Translations under genes and position numbers: made by a program | Shown: positions 53,012 to 57,885 of the stretch, piece by piece | Numbering within the stretch: position 1 is the first letter of the stretch | Layout: each line of letters starts with the position of its first letter | The notes under the pieces: model-generated | Databases searched by the model: none | Seen by the model: only the letters and a program-made list of their open reading frames with translations | What the model was told of the DNA's origin: nothing | Source of the DNA: an uncultured Ruminococcus sp. | GTDB lineage: Bacteria > Bacillota > Clostridia > Oscillospirales > Ruminococcaceae | Length of the DNA stretch: 57,885 nt | Reading direction: 5' to 3' | Assembly (NCBI GenBank): GCA_937907215.1 | Contig: CALESG010000001.1 | Coordinates: 1-57,885, forward strand

Positions 53012-55234
53012 TTATTCACCGCCTAAATGTACATATCTTTCTTTGATTTCCTGTGTACGCCCCTGATTGAAGTCATTAACTCCGATATAACCGCATGTTC
53101 TTCTTGCGATATTCATCTTAGCTCTGTCTCTATTGCCACAATTCGGGCATTCCCAGATATACTTTCCATCCTCATTCTCTACAATCTGGATTTCTCCATC
53201 ATATCCACACTCCTGACAGAAATCAGACTTTGTGTTCAATTCTGCATACATGATGTGGTCGTAGATGTACTGGATAACCTTTATTGCTGCTTCGACATTA
53301 TTGTTCAGATTCGCAGTTTCAATGTATGAAATAGCTCCTCCAGGACTTAACAGCTGAAATTCTGATTCAAATCTAAGTTTGTCAAATGCATTGATTTTTT
53401 CTGTCACATGAACATGGTAACTATTCGTGATGTAGTTTCTGTCCGTAATGCCTTCAATCACTCCGAAGCGCTTCTGGAGGCATTTAGCAAACTTATATGT
53501 AGTAGACTCAATCGGAGTCCCGTATAATGAATAGTCAATGTTTTCTGCCGCTTTCCACTCTGCACATTTATCATTCATCTTCTGCATAATAGCAAGTGCA
53601 AACGGCTTTGCTTCATCGTCTGTATGGCTCTTTCCGGTCATTGCCTTGACACATTCATACAACCCGGCATATCCGAGAGATAATGTAGAGTAGCCACCAT
53701 ACAGGAGCTTATCGATGGTCTCACCTTTCTTTAATCTTGCAAGACCGCCATTCTGCCAATGAATTGGAGAAGCATCAGACAGCGTGCCGAGCAATCTTTC
53801 GTGGCGAAGACGTAGCGCTCTATGGCACAGCTCCAATCTCTCTTCAAAGATTTCCCAGAAAATTTCTTCCTTACGTTTCTGATACTGCTCATCATCAACG
53901 TAAGTGATTCCTTCCATCTTTTTCACAGCAGAAAGTCCTACATCTGGAAGATTAATCGTAACAACACCCTGATTAAATCTTCCATAATATTTAGGTTTTC
54001 CGTTCTCGTCAAGATAAGGAGTTAGAAAGCTTCTGCATCCCATGCATGGAAAACAATGACCATCACCATTCGCATCAATCTTATTTTGCAGCATCATCTT
54101 TTCAGAGATATAATCCGGTACGAGACGTTTCACAGAGCACTTTGCACATAATTTTGTCAAATAGAAGTATTTACTATCTTCACGAATATTATCTTCCTCA
54201 AGGACATAAATCAGTTTTGGGAATGCAGGAGTAATCCATGCTCCCTTTTCATTTTTAACTCCTTGATATCTCTGTCGCACAACCTCTTCAATAATCATTG
54301 CCAAATCAGCTTTAGTTCGCTCGTCTTCTACTTCCCCGAGATACATAAAGACAGTAATAAATGGTGTTTGACCATTCGTTGTCATCAATGTTAGTACCTG
54401 ATACTGAATTGTTTGTACTCCACGTTTGATTTCCTCTTTCAGTCTTTTTTCTACGATAGAATCAATACTACTGACATCTCCATTGCAAGCTGCAATTTCT
54501 TCTTCTACATCCATGCGAATCTTTCTTCTACTTACATCTACAAACGGTGCAAGATCCGACAATGAAATGCTCTGACCACCATACTGGTTTGAAGCGATTT
54601 GCGCTACAACTTGAGTAGATACATTACAAGCTGTAGAAAAACTATGCGGCTTTTCGATTAATGTATCAGAGATAACCGTACCGTTCTGAAGCATATCTCC
54701 GAGATTAACAAGGCAACAATTATGCATTCTCTGAACGAAATAATCCGAATCATGAAAATGAATGATTCCCTCATCGTGAGCGTGCTGGATATCTTTCGGA
54801 AGTAATGTGTTCCTTGTAATATCTTTACTGATTTCTCCTGCGATATAATCTCTCTGAGTAGATAAGATTGTTGGATTCTTATTGGAGTTCTCCTGTATTA
54901 CTTCCTCATTTACACCGTCTACAATCGTGAGAATCTTTCTTTCAATTCCACTGCCGTTACGCTTCATTTCGTGTTTGTATCTGTATCTTACATACGCTTT
55001 AGCTACATCGAACGCCTGCTCTTTCATCAGTTCTGTTTCGATATCATCTTGAATTTCTTCCACAGAAATTGTTCTTTTTCTCTTACGATATCTTGAGTCC
55101 AGACGATTTGTGATAACGGTAGCAAGGGAAGTATCCCCTGCTCCGTTGACTTCGACGATTGCTTTACAAATCGCCGTATGTATCTTTGTTTTTGTATACT
55201 GGTCTTCTCGACCATCTCTCTTCATTACAATCAT
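53012..55234 (-). CDS. nrdD: Anaerobic ribonucleoside-triphosphate reductase
   Basis: A 740-aa enzyme reducing NTPs to dNTPs. It has an N-terminal ATP-cone (MKRDGREDQYTKTKIHTAIC), catalytic barrel with CMGCRSF (active-site Cys region), C-terminal zinc site CQECG and CPNCG, and the glycyl radical sequence RRTCGYIG with Gly at about 715. All key features are intact. It probably supplies dNTPs during lytic replication. Confidence 0.95.
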   Translation of the reverse strand: MIVMKRDGREDQYTKTKIHTAICKAIVEVNGAGDTSLATVITNRLDSRYRKRKRTISVEEIQDDIETELMKEQAFDVAKAYVRYRYKHEMKRNGSGIERKILTIVDGVNEEVIQENSNKNPTILSTQRDYIAGEISKDITRNTLLPKDIQHAHDEGIIHFHDSDYFVQRMHNCCLVNLGDMLQNGTVISDTLIEKPHSFSTACNVSTQVVAQIASNQYGGQSISLSDLAPFVDVSRRKIRMDVEEEIAACNGDVSSIDSIVEKRLKEEIKRGVQTIQYQVLTLMTTNGQTPFITVFMYLGEVEDERTKADLAMIIEEVVRQRYQGVKNEKGAWITPAFPKLIYVLEEDNIREDSKYFYLTKLCAKCSVKRLVPDYISEKMMLQNKIDANGDGHCFPCMGCRSFLTPYLDENGKPKYYGRFNQGVVTINLPDVGLSAVKKMEGITYVDDEQYQKRKEEIFWEIFEERLELCHRALRLRHERLLGTLSDASPIHWQNGGLARLKKGETIDKLLYGGYSTLSLGYAGLYECVKAMTGKSHTDDEAKPFALAIMQKMNDKCAEWKAAENIDYSLYGTPIESTTYKFAKCLQKRFGVIEGITDRNYITNSYHVHVTEKINAFDKLRFESEFQLLSPGGAISYIETANLNNNVEAAIKVIQYIYDHIMYAELNTKSDFCQECGYDGEIQIVENEDGKYIWECPNCGNRDRAKMNIARRTCGYIGVNDFNQGRTQEIKERYVHLGGE

Positions 55235-55245
55235 TCAGTTACCTC

Positions 55246-56076
55246 CTAATCAAGCAAATCTGCCATAGCAGCTGTTTCACTTCGCTCTGTCTTTAGAAGC
55301 TTCACATATCCGAATCTTGGATGACCTTTCAGCTTATCAACGGCAATCATCAGACCGCTGTTCTCTCTGAATATCTCTGCATCACACTGTTTAAAATCTC
55401 CGTTGATCCATAATGAGGAACCCTCTCCGACTCTTCCGAGAAGTAACTGTATATGTTCCCTTGTCATGTTCTCGGCTTCGGAACAAATAATGATTGAGTT
55501 CTTAATGTCTCTACCTCTGATAAATCCTAAGTGAACGATTTCAATCTTTCCATGTCCAATCATCAGTTCCAGACCATCTACTCCGCCCAAATGGTCAGCT
55601 AAAGGCATCGCAAATGGTAAGAGTTTTTCATTATAAGAACCTGGTAAATGACCGATTGGTTTAGAATTTTTCACCTCGATATTATTTCTGACGTACACGA
55701 TCTTCTCGAACTTATCATGCTCAAGCAGATCGATTGCGGCAGAGCACATTAAGAAGTCTTTACCTGTACCGAATTTTCCTGCAATAATTTTGACTGTTGT
55801 GTTCTCGTCATAAAGCATATCAATAGCAAGTTCCTGTTGCGGATTTCTAGGCTTTACTTTTCCTGCGAATCTTGTTTCGATAGCCTTATACGGAATCTTT
55901 ACAACTTTATGTCCATCGCATTTGAATTTGCCGATGGCGCTTCCATGTTCGTCAGATGCAATCAAATATTCGTTCTGCAGGCATCCGAACGTATTCTCAG
56001 ACTCAGGGTTGAAGAGGTCATTAGCCTCTTCCCCTGTAATCACGAGTTCCTTAAATCCAAGATATTCCTTGTCCAT
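55246..56076 (-). CDS. PhoH-like ATPase
   Basis: A 276-aa protein with RNPQQELAIDML before Walker A AGKFGTGKD (99-107) and a Walker B in SIIICSEAEN, as in PhoH proteins. The segment MTREHIQLLLGRVGEGSSLWINGD is also diagnostic. An N-terminal extension of about 75 aa precedes it. PhoH proteins are RNA/DNA-related ATPases common in phages. Biological role unsettled. Confidence 0.9.
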   Translation of the reverse strand: MDKEYLGFKELVITGEEANDLFNPESENTFGCLQNEYLIASDEHGSAIGKFKCDGHKVVKIPYKAIETRFAGKVKPRNPQQELAIDMLYDENTTVKIIAGKFGTGKDFLMCSAAIDLLEHDKFEKIVYVRNNIEVKNSKPIGHLPGSYNEKLLPFAMPLADHLGGVDGLELMIGHGKIEIVHLGFIRGRDIKNSIIICSEAENMTREHIQLLLGRVGEGSSLWINGDFKQCDAEIFRENSGLMIAVDKLKGHPRFGYVKLLKTERSETAAMADLLD

Positions 56077-56088
56077 ATGTCAATCCTC

Positions 56089-56733
56089 CTACACAATTTC
56101 ATCCATATCGCAATCCACACCTAAGATGTGGTCACAGAATCCTTTCTCCTTCGCTTCGTCAGCAAACAGATACCATTCAACACGTAATTTGCTGTCATAC
56201 TCTTCACTTGTGACGTTGCTATGTGCAATTACATACTGTTTGATTCTCTGCTCTACACGTTTCTGGAACTCCATCTGATCCTGTGCTTTTGTTCCAGAAT
56301 TCCAGATGAGGTTTGAACCATCATGCATAAGGAATTTCGCATTCTGTGTAGCGTATCTCTTATGACCTGCCAGTCCAATTAAGAATCCCATGCTGTACTG
56401 GTAGCCCAGATTGATAGTGTAAACAGGCGTTTTGCTTGCAAGGATGGCATCGATCAGCTCGAAACCGGCATCGACATCCCCCCCATTGGACGCCACGTAC
56501 AGAAGAATTGGCTGTCGCTGTTCTACCGGAACTCCCTTATCCTCTGCGTTGTATTGCATGATATGTTTTGTGATATCGCCTATGGAGAACTGATCTACAT
56601 TAGCTGTCAGAAACAGCTTTCTCTGTTTAAGGTCTCTCACGTAGAAGATGTCATCTACCAGACCCATTTTTAAGAGTGTTTCGTCAATATCAACATCGAT
56701 GTCGTAATAGTTTGTTTCTTTTCTCTGCATATT
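56089..56733 (-). CDS. ClpP-like serine protease
   Basis: A 214-aa protein of the Clp protease fold: VASNGGDVDAGFELID, nucleophile Ser113 in YQYSMGF, catalytic His136 in LMHDG, and the C-terminal ADEAKEKGFCDHI. The usual third residue (Asp) seems replaced by Glu185. ATG 56733 is chosen because AAGGAG lies 7 nt upstream. The longer frame to 56823 overlaps the neighbour. In phages such proteins may process heads or proteins of the host. Here the gene is in the early block, so head maturation is less likely. Confidence 0.82.
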   Translation of the reverse strand, partial: NMQRKETNYYDIDVDIDETLLKMGLVDDIFYVRDLKQRKLFLTANVDQFSIGDITKHIMQYNAEDKGVPVEQRQPILLYVASNGGDVDAGFELIDAILASKTPVYTINLGYQYSMGFLIGLAGHKRYATQNAKFLMHDGSNLIWNSGTKAQDQMEFQKRVEQRIKQYVIAHSNVTSEEYDSKLRVEWYLFADEAKEKGFCDHILGVDCDMDEIV

Positions 56734-56740
56734 TTTCTCC

Positions 56741-57112
56741 TTATTCATGTTCATATTTGCAATCATAATGTGGCATATCATCCAACTCTGTCTGTCCAAG
56801 CTCCTGATGATGCATGATTGCAAAAATGTTCCATGCAGCAGCAGCTAAATGGTCTTCGTCTGTCATACCCATTATGTATTTGTCTAAGTGACGCTTTGCT
56901 GAATCAACATATCTTGAAAATGGCATTCCTTTTTCCCAGTTTCTATCAGCGTATTTCTGAGCGCCATTCTCGTAATGCTGAGCAAGTCGTCTCATAGCAA
57001 ATGGAGATACCAAATCATATCTTCCCTTTCCTGTTGACGGTTCCCTGATAGCCATGCCATCTCCGTATGAGATACGCTCTCCGCTATCATCAAGCTTTGT
57101 CTGTTCTTCCAT
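56741..57112 (-). CDS. DUF5664-type dATP/dGTP hydrolase-like protein
   Basis: A 123-aa protein with RYDLVSPFAMRRLAQHY, NGAQKYADRNWEKG, YVDSAKRHLDKYI and DEDHLAAAAWNI, the four-helix metal-binding pattern of DUF5664, described as the N-terminal part of dATP/dGTP diphosphohydrolase (MazZ-like). In 2-aminoadenine phages it clears dATP. Many other phages also carry it. Located between nuclease-like and ClpP-like genes. Substrate is not known. Confidence 0.72.
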   Translation of the reverse strand: MEEQTKLDDSGERISYGDGMAIREPSTGKGRYDLVSPFAMRRLAQHYENGAQKYADRNWEKGMPFSRYVDSAKRHLDKYIMGMTDEDHLAAAAWNIFAIMHHQELGQTELDDMPHYDCKYEHE

Positions 57113-57539
57113 GCTCTTTCGCCTCCTCTTCTTTGTTTAAAACAATGTTTGAATATTTCTGAAAGCAATCAATCGCTTCTCTGACCTTTATTTCTCTATC
57201 TGGAGTACGCCAGCGCTTCTCATCACCGTAATAAATCTCTCTGACATTGCACCACGCCATCACAACTGGCTTGTTTGGATTTTTAACTGTATGAGAGCAT
57301 ATAAGCACAATCGCCTGCTTACCTGATTTAGTGAAATCATCGACCATTCTTTGCAGAGCCAATCTTTGTCCGATTGGTATTTCTGAGTCACCGTATTTCA
57401 CCTCGAAAATTATGTATTTTGAGTCTTTGTACTCAATCACACCATCAATATCTGTTGGGTACATACCGCCATCCATAGCGCATCCTTTGAAATCAATAAG
57501 CTGTTTCATCTTGCGTTTGTTATGGATTCTGCTTTCCAT
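57090..57539 (-). CDS. PD-(D/E)XK nuclease-like protein
   Basis: A 149-aa protein with YPTDIDGVIEY (metal-binding Asp) and KYIIFEVKYG (E-x-K), followed by a helical region. This is the core of PD-(D/E)XK nucleases. ATG 57539 is preferred because GAGGTG is 6 nt upstream. GTG 57548 is part of that site. It overlaps the next gene by 23 nt. Nuclease activity is inferred. Confidence 0.65.
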   Translation of the reverse strand: MESRIHNKRKMKQLIDFKGCAMDGGMYPTDIDGVIEYKDSKYIIFEVKYGDSEIPIGQRLALQRMVDDFTKSGKQAIVLICSHTVKNPNKPVVMAWCNVREIYYGDEKRWRTPDREIKVREAIDCFQKYSNIVLNKEEEAKEHGRTDKA

Positions 57540-57552
57540 TGCCTTCACCTCA

Positions 57553-57885
57553 CTATTCGATATGAGGCAAATATTTCTGATTCAATCCACAACAGCTGAA
57601 CTCTTCACAAATACCGCCGCGGTACTGGCAATTCGGAACAAGCAGCTCCTTGAACTCCGGATTGACTTTGATAACCTCTTCGCAAATCATTCTCACGATT
57701 TCGCCTGTTTCTTTGGATGCTTGATTACACAGTCGCTTATGAGCAATGGTAATCAGCTCTTCCGCATTCATGAACCAACACATTGTTACTGGTGCATCCT
57801 GTCGTGCGGCTCCTCTTTCGTATTTATCCTGTCGGTCATCTCTCTGTGTAGACACAAAAGGTGTGGCATGAACATGTCTGACAAG
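57553..57885 (-). CDS. thyX: Thymidylate synthase ThyX-like, partial
   Basis: The frame is open to the right edge of the window, so the N-terminus is missing (110 aa visible). HATPFVSTQRDDRQ resembles the substrate-binding region of flavin-dependent thymidylate synthases, and CWFMNAEELITIAHKRLCNQ resembles their C-terminal helix. A cysteine-rich end (CQYRGGICEEFSCC) follows. Together with dUTPase it would make dTMP. The RHR motif lies outside the window or is degenerate, so the call is moderate. Confidence 0.55.
   Translation of the reverse strand, partial: LVRHVHATPFVSTQRDDRQDKYERGAARQDAPVTMCWFMNAEELITIAHKRLCNQASKETGEIVRMICEEVIKVNPEFKELLVPNCQYRGGICEEFSCCGLNQKYLPHIE

Noticed and set aside
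1..57885. CRISPR array or insertion sequence
   Set aside because: No regularly spaced repeats with unique spacers were seen, and no transposase-like gene with terminal inverted repeats. The only repeats are those listed.

Overview
The window is one contiguous stretch of a temperate, long-tailed (siphovirus-type) phage genome. The likely host is an anaerobic low-GC Gram-positive bacterium of the Clostridia (Lachnospiraceae-like). This rests on strong AGGAGG-type ribosome binding sites, AT-rich DNA, an LLH-type holin, an amidase/SH3 endolysin, and an anaerobic ribonucleotide reductase pair (NrdD/NrdG). No host chromosomal genes are visible.

Layout. (1) 1-673 is a non-coding control region with nested inverted repeats, a consensus sigma70-type promoter, a terminator-like hairpin just after it, and two copies of a 20-bp element that recurs at six intergenic places. 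(2) 674-8857 is a DNA/RNA metabolism block on the + strand: a Walker A ATPase, a single-chain RNA polymerase of the YonO type with a DFDGD catalytic loop, a metallophosphoesterase, a tRNA-Tyr, a tyrosine-recombinase-fold protein and an HU-like protein. (3) 8857-22854 holds packaging, head and connector genes: candidate small terminase, large terminase, portal, protease/scaffold, decoration, major capsid, connectors and major tail protein. (4) 22937-40967 is the tail: a tape measure of about 2,484 aa split by a group I intron, then distal tail protein, a 2,150-aa hub/fibre protein with collagen-like repeats, and an S74-type fibre. (5) 40983-44106 is a complete diversity-generating retroelement (DGR): target protein with VR, avd-like gene, TR and reverse transcriptase. 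(6) 44308-49358 is the lysis and small-membrane-protein region. (7) 49359-49868 looks like attP. (8) 49869-57885 is on the - strand: integrase, excisionase, then dUTPase, a Pth2-like protein, NrdG, NrdD, PhoH, a ClpP-like protease, a DUF5664-type dNTP hydrolase-like protein, a nuclease-like protein and a partial ThyX-like gene.

How it fits together. The order RNA polymerase, metallophosphoesterase, HU-like protein, terminase, portal recalls the late cluster of Bacillus phage SPbeta (from memory). The 20-bp element sits before the control promoter, the RNA polymerase, the major capsid gene, a small membrane gene and the endolysin. Its core dyad TAAAT-N-ATTTA suits a dimeric binding protein. 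The simplest model is that element copies are shared control points for late genes, used by the phage polymerase, by a recombinase-fold repressor, or by both. Putative integrase arm sites lie on both sides of a dyad core with phage genes on either side, so the DNA was probably read from the circular or free phage form rather than an integrated prophage.

Main points of interest: the RNA polymerase plus dispersed element; the DGR, with 19 of 19 VR/TR differences at TR adenines; an antisense zinc-ribbon/bL12-like gene inside the tape-measure intron; an in-frame internal start in the endolysin; two in-frame TGA codons followed by coding-like sequence; and two genes whose best ribosome binding sites point to ATT or ATC starts.
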